A stretch of DNA of 64,000 nt from CAIXDN01 sp964482085 (GTDB lineage Bacteria > Patescibacteriota > Patescibacteriia > 2-12-FULL-60-25), in contig CAYZVS010000002.1 of the NCBI GenBank assembly GCA_964482085.1, positions 33,463 through 97,462 on the forward strand. The letters are read 5' to 3'. The position numbers were made by a program, and so were the translations under genes. Numbering within the stretch: the first letter of the stretch is position 1; each line of letters begins with the position of its first letter. A model generated the notes under the pieces. It worked only from the letters and a program-made list of their open reading frames with translations, made no database searches and was not told the origin of the DNA. Positions 35,070 to 43,902 of the stretch are shown here, piece after piece.

Positions 35070-35920
35070 ATACGGAAGCGTGAACAGCCAACGATTAAAA
35101 TTTTATCAAAACGACTCGTCGATGCACGACGTTGAAAAACATCGTAGTGTTGATTCTCGATCTTACGCAAAATCGCCCGATATAAATCACTTGCGGCTCG
35201 AACAGCAAATCGGCCGCGTGGTTTTAATAAATGGATTCCCTTGTTTGCCTCTTCATACAACGTATCTGCTCTTTTGATCTGAAATTTCATCAATTCAATA
35301 AAGTCCGATGATACATTCCCTTGAGCCAAATCTGTTTCCAATACGGAAAATCGCGTTAATTCCTCCTGCGGTAGGTAAATACGTCCACGCTGTTGATAAT
35401 CTTCTTTGATATCCCTTAGAAAATTCGTTAGTTGCATCGCATAACCAAGCTTCTCCGCGTATGCTAAAGCCCCCACATCAAAACCAATAACATGAGACAT
35501 CATCAATCCAACAACGGCCGCCGATCCATACATGTACTCCTCGAGCTCGCCATACGTACGGTATCGATCCTTCCATGTGTCCTGAATCATCGCATCAAGA
35601 AAAGACTCGGAATATTCAAAGGGAATATGAAACCGCTCAAAGGTATCCTTAGCTGCTACTAATACAGGGTGAGCGCTCCTCCCAGAACGCCAATCCTCCC
35701 GGAACTGCTCCAATTCCTTCCTTGGATCACTCGTCTTAGGATTATCAACGATCTCATCAGGCAAACGAAAAAATGCATAAAGAGCAAATGTTGCCCGTCT
35801 TAAATCCTCTGGGAGAAAACGTGTTGCAAAATAATAACTTTTTCCATGTTGTTCATGGATTCGCCTCGAAGCTTCATACGCTTCCTCAAGTGACGTATTA
35901 CGCGGCACGGGCTTGGACAT
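35066..35920 (-). CDS. crtB: Phytoene synthase
   Basis: 284 residues. Two Asp-rich motifs of squalene/phytoene synthases are visible: FFRLPDEIVDN (DxxxD) and FLRDIKEDYQQRGRIYLP (DxxxD). YYFATRFLPEDLRRATFALYAF is the usual start and YMYGSAAVVGLMM the central signature. It condenses two GGPP molecules to phytoene. I use the ATG at 35920; 30 more residues upstream in frame lack homology and overlap the synthase gene. It overlaps the end of the prenyl-diphosphate synthase by 23 nt. Confidence 0.93.
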   Translation of the reverse strand: MSKPVPRNTSLEEAYEASRRIHEQHGKSYYFATRFLPEDLRRATFALYAFFRLPDEIVDNPKTSDPRKELEQFREDWRSGRSAHPVLVAAKDTFERFHIPFEYSESFLDAMIQDTWKDRYRTYGELEEYMYGSAAVVGLMMSHVIGFDVGALAYAEKLGYAMQLTNFLRDIKEDYQQRGRIYLPQEELTRFSVLETDLAQGNVSSDFIELMKFQIKRADTLYEEANKGIHLLKPRGRFAVRAASDLYRAILRKIENQHYDVFQRRASTSRFDKILIVGCSRFRI

Positions 35921-36932
35921 ACTCGATGAGATCCTGGAAAGGCTTTGCCTGTTTTGGAGAAAATCTTGCGGCATCAATCGCTTCTGCAGCCTCTTCAAAG
36001 TACCCTTCAACCATCATCAATCCATGTTCCATCGCCCCTGACTCTGTAAATAACCTCATGACTCTGGGTCGATCACGTTCTTTTAAAGGAGTATTGATCA
36101 TCGCTTCAAGTTCACGCTTCTGCTCGCGCGTACCCCGCGTCCGTATGAACTGGGTAAAAACCGTGTGCTGACCAGAGCGTAAGTCGGAAAAAGAAGTCTT
36201 ACCGCTCTTTGTTGAAGGGGTAGCAATATCTAGCCAGTCGTCTTGTATCTGAAATGCCATTCCAAGCGGCAAACCATACGCTTCACAAAAACGTCGCATC
36301 TTACCATTCGCTCCGGCCATGGTTGCACCAATCTGCATAGGCCGAATAAACGTATAGCTCGCGGTTTTGAGTCGCATCTTATCAGCCAAGACTTCATCCT
36401 CTACGGATCGACGTGTCATGACATCAACATCAATCATCTGTCCGACCATTACCTCATCGATCATGTCTATGAAGATATCCCAGCTTTTGGTTGGAGCGAT
36501 CTGACGTACAGCCCACGCAAATAAAAGATCGCCCATCAAAATAGCTTGAGCCTCACCCAGATGTGGCAAATCACCTTGCCGCTCCAACCGTTTCAACTGT
36601 TCTGCAATGTAAACATGGGCCGTCTGAATACCATGGCGCTCCAGACCATGATCCATAATGTCGTCATGCACCAATGCAAACATATGAAAGAGCTCGAGGC
36701 CGGTAAACACTTCAAAAGCCCTTTTATCATTCTTTCCTCCAGCGGCCTTATACATGAGCCAAGCCATGTAGGGACGAACACGCTTTCCGCCTGTCATGAG
36801 TAGCTCCCGGCTATAATCAACCGTTTCTAAGATAAATGGATCCTTTGTGAGGCGCCTATATGAAACCAAAATCTCTTTGAGCAGTCGCTCCAAAACAGGA
36901 TCAAACCGCTTCTTAAAAGCCTCTATTTTCAT
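35898..36932 (-). CDS. Polyprenyl (geranylgeranyl) diphosphate synthase
   Basis: 344 residues. LVHDDIMDHG is the first Asp-rich motif and MAFQIQDDWLDI the second; TGGKRVRPYMAWL binds isopentenyl diphosphate. A Phe five residues before the first DD limits chain length, consistent with a C15-C20 product. It supplies GGPP for crtB and probably the prenyl donor for other enzymes. First gene of the crt operon (synthase, crtB, crtI). Start at ATG 36932; an ATG 18 nt upstream is also possible. Confidence 0.92.
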   Translation of the reverse strand: MKIEAFKKRFDPVLERLLKEILVSYRRLTKDPFILETVDYSRELLMTGGKRVRPYMAWLMYKAAGGKNDKRAFEVFTGLELFHMFALVHDDIMDHGLERHGIQTAHVYIAEQLKRLERQGDLPHLGEAQAILMGDLLFAWAVRQIAPTKSWDIFIDMIDEVMVGQMIDVDVMTRRSVEDEVLADKMRLKTASYTFIRPMQIGATMAGANGKMRRFCEAYGLPLGMAFQIQDDWLDIATPSTKSGKTSFSDLRSGQHTVFTQFIRTRGTREQKRELEAMINTPLKERDRPRVMRLFTESGAMEHGLMMVEGYFEEAAEAIDAARFSPKQAKPFQDLIEYVQARAA

Positions 36933-37025
36933 ACGTATAATGCATCGCATGATACAGAACGATTGACAACTTGGCCAATTTCTGATTCGATGCCCAAGCT
37001 CGTTCCAACAAAGGAGATCCATCAG

Positions 37026-37421
37026 ATGCTGAAACACCTCCGTTCATTCGTTCAGGAAGAAATCACTGGTCGGTATCGAGAGATGACCCTGCTCCGATCG
37101 GATAGCTATCTCTATCTCATGTCGACGACCACCACGAACGTCGAAGGCCTCTGGCTCGGCGAGATCGGCCTTTGCGAGAAGCCCTCACTCATCAAGCTCT
37201 TCAAGGCTCTGCAGGGACGCATGCAAGACCTGCCGATGAAGCCCTTCCACTTTGAGGCTCCCATCTCACATGGCGGAACCGTAGAGCGCATCAGCGCCAA
37301 CGGACAGCTCCGCAAGGAGATCTGCTCGGACATCGAGAGTGTGACGCTCTACTTCCACGGGCATCACATGCTCGGTAGCTTCCTACATGACCTCGAGAGC
37401 GCCCTCCCATGGGCGGCATAG
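37026..37421 (+). CDS. Orphan protein, first of a coupled pair
   Basis: 131 residues, soluble, unknown. The ATG is preceded by AAGGAG at 9 nt, and TTGACA lies at about 36973. The body has alternating strands (SYLYLMSTTTTNVEGLWLGEIGL and SVTLYFHGHHMLGSFL). No recognised family. Its last 13 bases overlap the start of the next gene, so the two are probably co-translated. Confidence 0.6.
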   Translation: MLKHLRSFVQEEITGRYREMTLLRSDSYLYLMSTTTTNVEGLWLGEIGLCEKPSLIKLFKALQGRMQDLPMKPFHFEAPISHGGTVERISANGQLRKEICSDIESVTLYFHGHHMLGSFLHDLESALPWAA

Positions 37422-37834
37422 CACCACGCGCTCAAGACTGGACTCGGAGCTACGAGATCAAGATCGACGATTGGCATCAAAAGATCGATGCCACCGTCGG
37501 AACCAACCGGCGCTCCGTCGTAATCATGAGTGTGCTCCATCGCTTACGTGATGACCTCCACAAGAACCATCCGTTCCACAAACTCATCGGAACTAAGATC
37601 TGCGATCTTGATTCGGTCGACCTCGGACAAGCCATCGCCGAGGTCGACCGCGTGATCAAACCATCACGCCACTGGATCTTCTGGAAAAGTTACCAGCCAA
37701 CGATCCGTTCTATTTTTCCGGGTTACTCGCGCCGCGCCCATGAACTCGGCTTCGTGATCGCAAATCCCGTAGAACAGAAAAAACTTCTTACCTTCTTCCG
37801 CGATGCACTCATCGTCGTCGACAGCCTAGACTAA
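37409..37834 (+). CDS. Orphan protein, second of a coupled pair
   Basis: 141 residues, helical, basic N-terminal half (NRRSVVIMSVLHRLRDDLHKNH), unknown family. It overlaps the upstream orphan by 13 nt and ends 1 base before a strong terminator. It is richer in G+C than murG next door. The pair may form a complex, but nothing indicates the role. Confidence 0.6.
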   Translation: MGGIAPRAQDWTRSYEIKIDDWHQKIDATVGTNRRSVVIMSVLHRLRDDLHKNHPFHKLIGTKICDLDSVDLGQAIAEVDRVIKPSRHWIFWKSYQPTIRSIFPGYSRRAHELGFVIANPVEQKKLLTFFRDALIVVDSLD

Positions 37835-37835
37835 A

Positions 37836-37871
37836 ATGCCCCCGATACACCAACTGGCGTATCGGGGGCAT
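37836..37871. terminator. Bidirectional hairpin terminator
   Basis: ATGCCCCCGATACACCA pairs with TGGCGTATCGGGGGCAT, between the orphan pair and the convergent murG. Confidence 0.9.
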
Positions 37872-37887
37872 CTTTGTTATTGAACTT

Positions 37888-37914
37888 GTCATCCCCGCGA
37901 AGACGGGAATCCAG
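37888..37914. repeat. dRS3-like repeat forming the end of murG
   Basis: GTCATCCCCGCGAAGACGGG and AATCCAGA; a variant of the repeat at 19530-19549 (ATCCCC instead of ATTCCC in one arm). It encodes the last residues of MurG (SGFPSSRG) and its TGA stop. Confidence 0.75.
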
Positions 37915-38995
37915 ATGAACGAAGAACAATTGCCGCCAGCTCTTCTCCATCGTCCGTCTTAAAAAATGCATGTGCCTCTTTCCCCATACGCTGCATCTCA
38001 ACACGATCCGACAAAACATGTTTCGCGAGTTTTACAAGCACACCAGAAAAATCTTCCTGATCCTGTTTTACATACAATCCTGCTTTAGCGCGATGAAATG
38101 CCTTTGCATTTTCTTCTTGTTGATTTCCCGGAATCGGTACGATCAGTGCGGGTTTTGATAACGCTGCAATCTCCGAAAGCGATCCAATACCTGCACGAGT
38201 CACAATCAAATCCGCACAGCTATACATATTCACCATTCCGTCGGCATCCAAAAACTCTGTCTGAAAATAACCATCGGTCTGCTTTTTCACGCTCTGCAAC
38301 TTCCCGTTTCCAACAACATGCAGAACCTGCGCAAACGTTAACCATTCAGCGAGTCGCTCATCAAGCGCCTGATTCAACGCCATTGCACCCGTTCCTCCAC
38401 CTACAATCGCCACGATAGGTTTACTTGATTCAAAACCAAAATGTGCGAGTGCGTCTTCTCGTCGACACAAATCTTCTTGGGAAAAACGGACAGGTGTCGC
38501 AATACTTGTCGACACCGCTCCAAACGGAGGCTTCTCATAGGTAAATGATGTTGTGACCGATGCGCACTGTTTGGCGACCGCACGATTTGAAAGCCCAGGC
38601 ACCAAATCCAGCTGATGCATCACACAGGGAATTCCAAGCTTACTCGCTTCTTTTACGACAGGAACACCCGTAAACCCTCCAGCCGTAACCACGACAGAGG
38701 CCTTGAAGGATGTAAGAGCTTCTCTGGCTTCCTTCTGCGCTTTCATTGAATCAAACGGAAACGTAAACCAACGGATATCAAAATGACGAGGCAACTTAGC
38801 AACGGTGATCGGAATAAATCTAAATCCTTCTTTCTCGACCACCAACCGTTCAGGACCGTCGGGAGTTCCAAGCCAGACAAACTCAACATCATCATTACGA
38901 GGGCTCCGCGACAGAGCAATCTTGATTTGCTTCGCCACAGCCAAAAGCGGCGTCACCGGCCCAAGCGTCCCCCCACCAGCAAAAACAATCGTCAT
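37889..38995 (-). CDS. murG: Lipid II synthase (MurG)
   Basis: 368 residues. Transfers GlcNAc to lipid I at the cytoplasmic membrane face. FAGGGTLGPVTPLLAVA is the N-terminal glycine loop, VTAGGFTGVPVVKEASKLGIPCVMHQLD follows, VAIVGGGTGAMALNQAL is the second glycine loop and IVTRAGIGSLSEIAALSKPALIVPIPGNQQEENAKAF the donor site; the typical H of the GGHxxP loop is replaced (GGGTLGP), as in some diverged members. The C-terminus is made of a short dispersed repeat. It follows ftsW after 3 bases in the order mraY-ftsW-murG. Confidence 0.93.
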   Translation of the reverse strand: MTIVFAGGGTLGPVTPLLAVAKQIKIALSRSPRNDDVEFVWLGTPDGPERLVVEKEGFRFIPITVAKLPRHFDIRWFTFPFDSMKAQKEAREALTSFKASVVVTAGGFTGVPVVKEASKLGIPCVMHQLDLVPGLSNRAVAKQCASVTTSFTYEKPPFGAVSTSIATPVRFSQEDLCRREDALAHFGFESSKPIVAIVGGGTGAMALNQALDERLAEWLTFAQVLHVVGNGKLQSVKKQTDGYFQTEFLDADGMVNMYSCADLIVTRAGIGSLSEIAALSKPALIVPIPGNQQEENAKAFHRAKAGLYVKQDQEDFSGVLVKLAKHVLSDRVEMQRMGKEAHAFFKTDDGEELAAIVLRSSGFPSSRG

Positions 38996-38998
38996 AGA

Positions 38999-40114
38999 TC
39001 AAGCTTTATCTGTACGAGAAATTCCTGCAACTAGCCCTGCTCCCGCGAGCAAAATCGTGAGCGAGGTTCCTCCATGTGAAATAAACGGCAATGTCACTCC
39101 CGTGATCGGCATAAGACCGATCATGGAAGCAATATTCATCCAAGCTTGAATACCGATCCAACACCCAAATCCTGCGGCCAACATCGATCCAAATCGATCC
39201 GGGGTGCGCTTTGCAATAACAAAACATCGCCACACAAGCGCAACAAACAACGCCATCACAACCATCGTCAGAAAAAAGCCAAGCTCTTCTGCCATCACGG
39301 CAAAAATCGAATCAGCTTCAACTTCCGGCAAATACAAATATTTTTGTCGCGACTTACCAAAACCCAATCCTAAAAATCCTCCAGAACCGACAGCTAAGAT
39401 CGCTTGATTAATGTGATAACCGATTCCTTGTGGATCAAGCTCCGGATGGAGGAATGTCATGAAGCGAGCTGCTCGATAAGGGGAAATCTTGATCAATAAA
39501 AAAACCGTCGCCGCTCCGATTCCAGACATCAGCAAAAACCAAACCATTGGCGCTCCAGAAAACACATATAAAAAGAGTGATGTACCGGCAATAACCGCCG
39601 TCGTTCCTGTATCCGGTTGCCCGATAAGCATCGCGCAAACAAGCGCCAAAGATCCGACAAAAGGCACGAGCTCATGCCAATCTCGCATGCGTTCCGGAGT
39701 TCTAGAAGCAAACCACGCAGCGATATAAACCAAGAATGTCAGCTTCACAACTTCCGAAGGCTGGAATCGAAGTGGTCCAAAAGCCGCCCAGCTATGCGAT
39801 CCACCGACCTCAACTCCAATACCGGGGATGTAAGGCAGAAGTAATAAAATAATACTCACAACAAATGCCGGAAATGCTAATCGCTTCCACAGTCGATAAT
39901 CGATAAGAGCAAACAAAAGAAATAATGTCGTACCCGGCAAAATTCCTTGCAACAGCTGTCGTTTTACAAAAAACAGGCTGTCACCATAACGCTGAAACGC
40001 AACCGGCCCCGTCGCACTCATGAGCACCGCAAGCCCAAGCACGCTCAACCCCAAAGCCAATCCAGTGATAACCGGATCGAGTGATAGCAATCGTTGACGT
40101 AACGTAAGGCGCAT
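38999..40114 (-). CDS. ftsW: FtsW/RodA-family glycan polymerase
   Basis: 371 residues, about ten membrane helices. SEDS-family enzymes polymerise lipid II. Motifs: HSWAAFGPLRFQPSEVVKLTFLVYIA with the conserved Pro-Ser-Glu, GQPDTGTTAVI with the catalytic-site Asp, QAILAVGSGGFLGLGFGKSRQKYLYLPEVEADSIFAVMAEELGF and TGVTLPFISHGGTS. I start at ATG 40114, 5 bases after mraY; an upstream extension would overlap mraY. Next to murG and mraY it is most likely the division enzyme FtsW. Confidence 0.94.
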   Translation of the reverse strand: MRLTLRQRLLSLDPVITGLALGLSVLGLAVLMSATGPVAFQRYGDSLFFVKRQLLQGILPGTTLFLLFALIDYRLWKRLAFPAFVVSIILLLLPYIPGIGVEVGGSHSWAAFGPLRFQPSEVVKLTFLVYIAAWFASRTPERMRDWHELVPFVGSLALVCAMLIGQPDTGTTAVIAGTSLFLYVFSGAPMVWFLLMSGIGAATVFLLIKISPYRAARFMTFLHPELDPQGIGYHINQAILAVGSGGFLGLGFGKSRQKYLYLPEVEADSIFAVMAEELGFFLTMVVMALFVALVWRCFVIAKRTPDRFGSMLAAGFGCWIGIQAWMNIASMIGLMPITGVTLPFISHGGTSLTILLAGAGLVAGISRTDKA

Positions 40115-40119
40115 TGGTT

Positions 40120-41172
40120 TTAAATCTTGTCGATAAGCGCAAGAACAACACCAAATCCGGCCAAAACAAACGAGATCAACCAAAAACGCATAACAATACG
40201 CGGCTCACTCCAACCAATTGCTTCCAAATGATGATGAATCGGCGCAGAAAGAAAAACTTTTTTTCCACGTAACTTTTTACTTGTGACCTGAATGATCACC
40301 GACAAGCTCTCAATCACAAACGGTAGACCAATCACCAAAAGCAAAAGCGGTTGATTCGTCATCAGAGCAACAACCGCAAGAACGGTTCCAAGAGACATTG
40401 CTCCCGTATCACCCATAAACACTTCCGCTGGATTGATGTTAAACCACAGGAACCCGATAAGAGCGCCAATAATCGCCGCGCACATGGTCGCAAGATCGAA
40501 TCGCCCTTGTGACCAAGCGATCACGGCATACGCGCCAAATGAGGCAAAAAGCGTTCCACCCGCAAGTCCATCAAGTCCATCGATCTCATTAACGGAAAAT
40601 GAAGTTGAAACAACGACCAAAATAAAAAACGGTACATACCATAGACCGATATTGTATGTTCCGTAAAAAGGTACATGTAATTGATCCCAACCCAGACGTG
40701 TATAAAACCACCAAGCGCCCAACACGGCCACAAGCGCATAAGACAAAAGTCGATAGCGCATGCGCAAACCGCCACCCTTTCCCCCTCCCAAACGACGAAC
40801 ATTCAAATAATCATCCACCAATCCGACAATCGCAGCCGCAGCCATCAAACCAAGCGGCAACCATGTTTGACCACGTGAAAGAAAATTAGCCTGACATAGC
40901 CATGAGCCAGGAAATAAAGCACATCCGCCAGTAAAAACACCAACTAAAACTAAAACCGCTGCCCAAATAACAATTCCACCCATGGTCGGTGTCCCAGCTT
41001 TAGCCTGATGCTTAGCCGCCATCACAGGCGCTGAGGCCGCATCACGTATCGATTTGCCCATCTTGAAATACTTGAGCAAACGGATCAGCCACGGCATCGA
41101 TAAAGCTGAAAGCAAAAAAGCCAAGGCCAAGACGCCCAGCGGACGTGCAACGTGTAATAAGTCAGCCGTCAT
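40120..41172 (-). CDS. mraY: Phospho-MurNAc-pentapeptide transferase
   Basis: 350 residues, about ten membrane helices. It makes lipid I from UDP-MurNAc-pentapeptide and undecaprenyl phosphate. LVDDYLNVRR is the first Asp pair, NEIDGLDGLAGG the second, VFMGDTGAMSLG the third catalytic Asp, and KKVFLSAPIHHHLEAIGWSE the HHH motif, all intact. It overlaps the preceding small membrane protein by 4 nt. Confidence 0.96.
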   Translation of the reverse strand: MTADLLHVARPLGVLALAFLLSALSMPWLIRLLKYFKMGKSIRDAASAPVMAAKHQAKAGTPTMGGIVIWAAVLVLVGVFTGGCALFPGSWLCQANFLSRGQTWLPLGLMAAAAIVGLVDDYLNVRRLGGGKGGGLRMRYRLLSYALVAVLGAWWFYTRLGWDQLHVPFYGTYNIGLWYVPFFILVVVSTSFSVNEIDGLDGLAGGTLFASFGAYAVIAWSQGRFDLATMCAAIIGALIGFLWFNINPAEVFMGDTGAMSLGTVLAVVALMTNQPLLLLVIGLPFVIESLSVIIQVTSKKLRGKKVFLSAPIHHHLEAIGWSEPRIVMRFWLISFVLAGFGVVLALIDKI

Positions 41173-41546
41173 AGGTTAAACAAAGAAAGATAGAAGAGTG
41201 CGCCTGCCCAAGGTAATCCCCAAGCAACAGCAAAAGAAACGAGTGCGACTGAAAGATGCGAGTCATTGCGATACATACCGTAAGCTACGACAACATCCGC
41301 GAGTGTCAGGGTAAACCATGTCAGTGGTAGTGCGAGCACCCACCACCAAGTACGAACGTCATCGATACCAAGATAAATATTATAGTGGTAAACGAGGTTT
41401 CCCCGACTTTGTGCCGCGGGCAAGACCTGAAACAGGAATGTCCCACCAACCAAAATCGGAAGAAGGAGCGCGACGAGCGTCATCCAACGCATCCATGCCT
41501 TACCCCAGGCAAGTTTTGCGGAAAAAAGCCAGACGCTGAACAACAT
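41169..41546 (-). CDS. Small membrane protein before mraY
   Basis: 125 residues, with three to four hydrophobic helices (LVALLLPILVGGTFLF, WWWVLALPLTWFTLTLADVVVAYGMY and VALVSFAVAWGLPWAGALFYL). No family recognised. Its stop overlaps the mraY start by 4 nt and its start follows the NifU-like gene by 8 bases, so it is part of that operon. It may be specific to the lineage. Confidence 0.75.
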   Translation of the reverse strand: MLFSVWLFSAKLAWGKAWMRWMTLVALLLPILVGGTFLFQVLPAAQSRGNLVYHYNIYLGIDDVRTWWWVLALPLTWFTLTLADVVVAYGMYRNDSHLSVALVSFAVAWGLPWAGALFYLSLFNL

Positions 41547-41554
41547 GGTAGCAC

Positions 41555-41803
41555 TTAAGCAACCTGCTCGACCTCTTTTACGTCAGGCACCATTTCAAGC
41601 AAGGTTTCCTCGATTCCAGCTCTAAACGTCATCTCCGACATGGGACATCCAACGCAAGCACCTTGAAAACGGACTTGAACCTTCCCAGACTCCGGATCCG
41701 CATCAATTAATTCCACATTGCCGCCATGCATCGCAAGACTGCCACGGATCACGTTTAAGACCTGTTCTACCTCTGCTTTCAATTCTTCTCGATTTTTGCC
41801 CAT
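41555..41803 (-). CDS. NifU C-terminal-type Fe-S scaffold
   Basis: 82 residues. VEQVLNVIRGSLAMHGGNVELID and GACVGCPMSEMTF with its CxxC pair are the Nfu domain signature. Two such monomers hold a [4Fe-4S] cluster for delivery to target proteins. No other Fe-S assembly gene is in view. First gene of the operon leading to mraY, ftsW and murG. Confidence 0.92.
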   Translation of the reverse strand: MGKNREELKAEVEQVLNVIRGSLAMHGGNVELIDADPESGKVQVRFQGACVGCPMSEMTFRAGIEETLLEMVPDVKEVEQVA

Positions 41804-41834
41804 ATAAAGCAGAATTTAGCTTATTTACGATTGC

Positions 41835-41863
41835 TTGACAAGTCATAAGGAATCCCGTAACCT
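41835..41863 (+). promoter_or_regulatory. Promoter of rpmA
   Basis: TTGACA (41835-41840), 17-bp spacer, TAACCT (41858-41863); start codon 24 nt further on. Confidence 0.75.
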
Positions 41864-41887
41864 AGCGCCCATCTCCCATTTTCCCTT

Positions 41888-42187
41888 ATGGCACATAAAA
41901 AGGCTGGCGGTTCTACTAGTTACGGCCGCGATTCCCAGGGTCAGCGCCTGGGTGTAAAGAAATACGCCGGTGAATACGTCAAAACCGGTAATATTATCGT
42001 TCGCCAACGTGGGAGCGTAATCCGTGCCGGAGACAATGTTCTCATGGGTAAGGACGACACTTTGTTTGCCGGAGCGCCTGGTATCGTGAAATTTACCAAC
42101 AAGCGCCTCCGCCGCTACACTGGCCACTTCAAACTCGCAAAGTTTGCCAACGTGATTCCAGTCGTCGCCAAAGCCGCAGCCAAATAA
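41888..42187 (+). CDS. rpmA: Ribosomal protein L27
   Basis: 99 residues. MAHKKAGGSTSYGRDSQGQRLGVKKYAG is the conserved N-terminus whose tail reaches the peptidyl-transferase centre; GNIIVRQRGSVIRAGDNV continues the fold. No N-terminal propeptide. Unusually it is not next to rplU, which lies 8 kb away on the other strand. Own promoter and terminator. Confidence 0.97.
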   Translation: MAHKKAGGSTSYGRDSQGQRLGVKKYAGEYVKTGNIIVRQRGSVIRAGDNVLMGKDDTLFAGAPGIVKFTNKRLRRYTGHFKLAKFANVIPVVAKAAAK

Positions 42188-42219
42188 AAAAAACATCCCG
42201 CCTCGGCGGGATGTTTTTT
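42188..42219. terminator. Bidirectional hairpin terminator
   Basis: AAAAAACATCCCGCC pairs with GGCGGGATGTTTTTT between rpmA and the convergent pyrG. Confidence 0.93.
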
Positions 42220-43856
42220 CATCTCTTGCAAGCCGCCTTCACAAATCCCAGAAACAACGGATGCGGTTTAAACGGCCGTGACAAGAATTCCGGATGCGAT
42301 TGAATCCCCATAAAAAAAGGATGTTTCTTGAGCTCGACGATTTCCGCCAATGTACCGTCTGGTGATTCTCCACTAATCATCATCCCTTTATCTTCAAACG
42401 ACTTTCGATAATCAGAATTAAACTCATATCGGTGACGATGCCGCTCCTCAATTGCAGACTCTCCATAAAGCTTGTGCGCCATTGATCCGGACTTTAATCG
42501 ACACAGATACGAGCCTAAACGCATAGAACCTCCATACGCCTTATTCTTCATCTTCTCTTCCTGTTCATTCATCAGATGAATAACCGGATGTGTTGTGAGC
42601 GGATCGATCTCGGTCGTATTGGCGGCTTTACGATGCAAAACGTGTCGCGCAAACTCAACACAAGCAAGCTGCATCCCATAACACAATCCAAGATATGGAA
42701 TCTTGTGTTCACGTGCATATTGCGCCGCATAAATCTTCCCCTCCACTCCCCGACTCCCAAATCCACCTGGAACAAGAATACCGTCTAGTTTGGCAAGTAC
42801 TTTTGTCCCCGCAATCTTCCGCTTCCCATTTTCCAAATCTCCCGCATCGATCCAAACAATTTCTGGTTTACGACCAATCGACCAGCAGGCATGTTTCACG
42901 GATTCCAAAACGGAAATGTATGCATCACTCAAATTAAACTCACCGCTCGCCGCGTACTTACCAACAATCCCAATCTTCACCGGTTTCTGAGAACTCTCAA
43001 TACTTGAAACAAGCTTCTTCCAATATCGTAGATCTAACTTTTTCGCACGTAATTTTAATTTCTTTACGACCTGTACACCCAAACCCTCTTTCTCCAGCAC
43101 AAGTGGCACCTCATAAACCGATCGCACATCCTGTGCGCTAAAAATATCTTCCGGAGCAACGGAACATTGTACTGCAAGCTTCCGTTTCCGCGGCTCATCA
43201 ATCTGATGTGTGGATCGACCAATGATGAAATCCGGCCTAATACCAGCAGAATTGAGCGTTCGTACCGCGTACTGCGTCGGCTTGGTCTTCATCTCACCAA
43301 GTGCACCAGGCACGGGAAAATAGCTCACAAGCCCTACCAAAACGTCCTGAGGCGTCGCAATCTGCATCATGCGAGCCGCCTCCAGAAACAACACGTTCTG
43401 ATATTCACCAACAGTTCCTCCGATCTCAATAATCGTCACATCAGCATCATGATGTTTTGCCGCCGCTTGAATTCGACTAATAACCTCTTGCGGTACATGT
43501 GGAACTACCTCAACGGTTTTTCCTCCATAGCCAAGTGCTCGTTCACGTTGAATAACAGAAAGGTATACACGACCCGTGGTCATGTAATTCACTTTCAAAA
43601 TATCCTCATCAAGAAAACGCTCGTAATTCCCGATATCCTGATCCGTCTCATCACCATCACGCGTTACAAACACTTCACCGTGCTCAACCGGATTCATCGT
43701 TCCTGCATCGACGTTGATATACGGATCGATTTTAACCGCCGTCACCTTTAAACCTCTGGCTTTTAAAATCGCGCCAAGCGATGCTGACGCGACTCCTTTA
43801 CCGACACCGGACATAACACCTCCGGCAATGAAAACAAATGTGCGACGTTTTGCCAT
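42219..43856 (-). CDS. pyrG: CTP synthase
   Basis: 545 residues. Makes CTP from UTP with glutamine or ammonia. The synthase domain opens FVFIAGGVMSGVGKGVASASLGAIL, followed by KIDPYINVDAGTMNPVEHGEVFVTRDGDETDQDIGNYERF; the glutaminase domain has GILVPGGFGSRG, GLCYGMQLACVEFAR (nucleophile Cys) and SHPEFLSRPFKPHPLF (His-Glu). The start is ATG 43856; the extra open frame upstream overlaps uppS in the same strand and has no homology. uppS lies 46 bases upstream. Confidence 0.97.
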   Translation of the reverse strand: MAKRRTFVFIAGGVMSGVGKGVASASLGAILKARGLKVTAVKIDPYINVDAGTMNPVEHGEVFVTRDGDETDQDIGNYERFLDEDILKVNYMTTGRVYLSVIQRERALGYGGKTVEVVPHVPQEVISRIQAAAKHHDADVTIIEIGGTVGEYQNVLFLEAARMMQIATPQDVLVGLVSYFPVPGALGEMKTKPTQYAVRTLNSAGIRPDFIIGRSTHQIDEPRKRKLAVQCSVAPEDIFSAQDVRSVYEVPLVLEKEGLGVQVVKKLKLRAKKLDLRYWKKLVSSIESSQKPVKIGIVGKYAASGEFNLSDAYISVLESVKHACWSIGRKPEIVWIDAGDLENGKRKIAGTKVLAKLDGILVPGGFGSRGVEGKIYAAQYAREHKIPYLGLCYGMQLACVEFARHVLHRKAANTTEIDPLTTHPVIHLMNEQEEKMKNKAYGGSMRLGSYLCRLKSGSMAHKLYGESAIEERHRHRYEFNSDYRKSFEDKGMMISGESPDGTLAEIVELKKHPFFMGIQSHPEFLSRPFKPHPLFLGFVKAACKR

Positions 43857-43902
43857 ATATTTTTCCAAGGATACTCCTTGATCGCCGATGGCAAAAGAGA
43901 GG

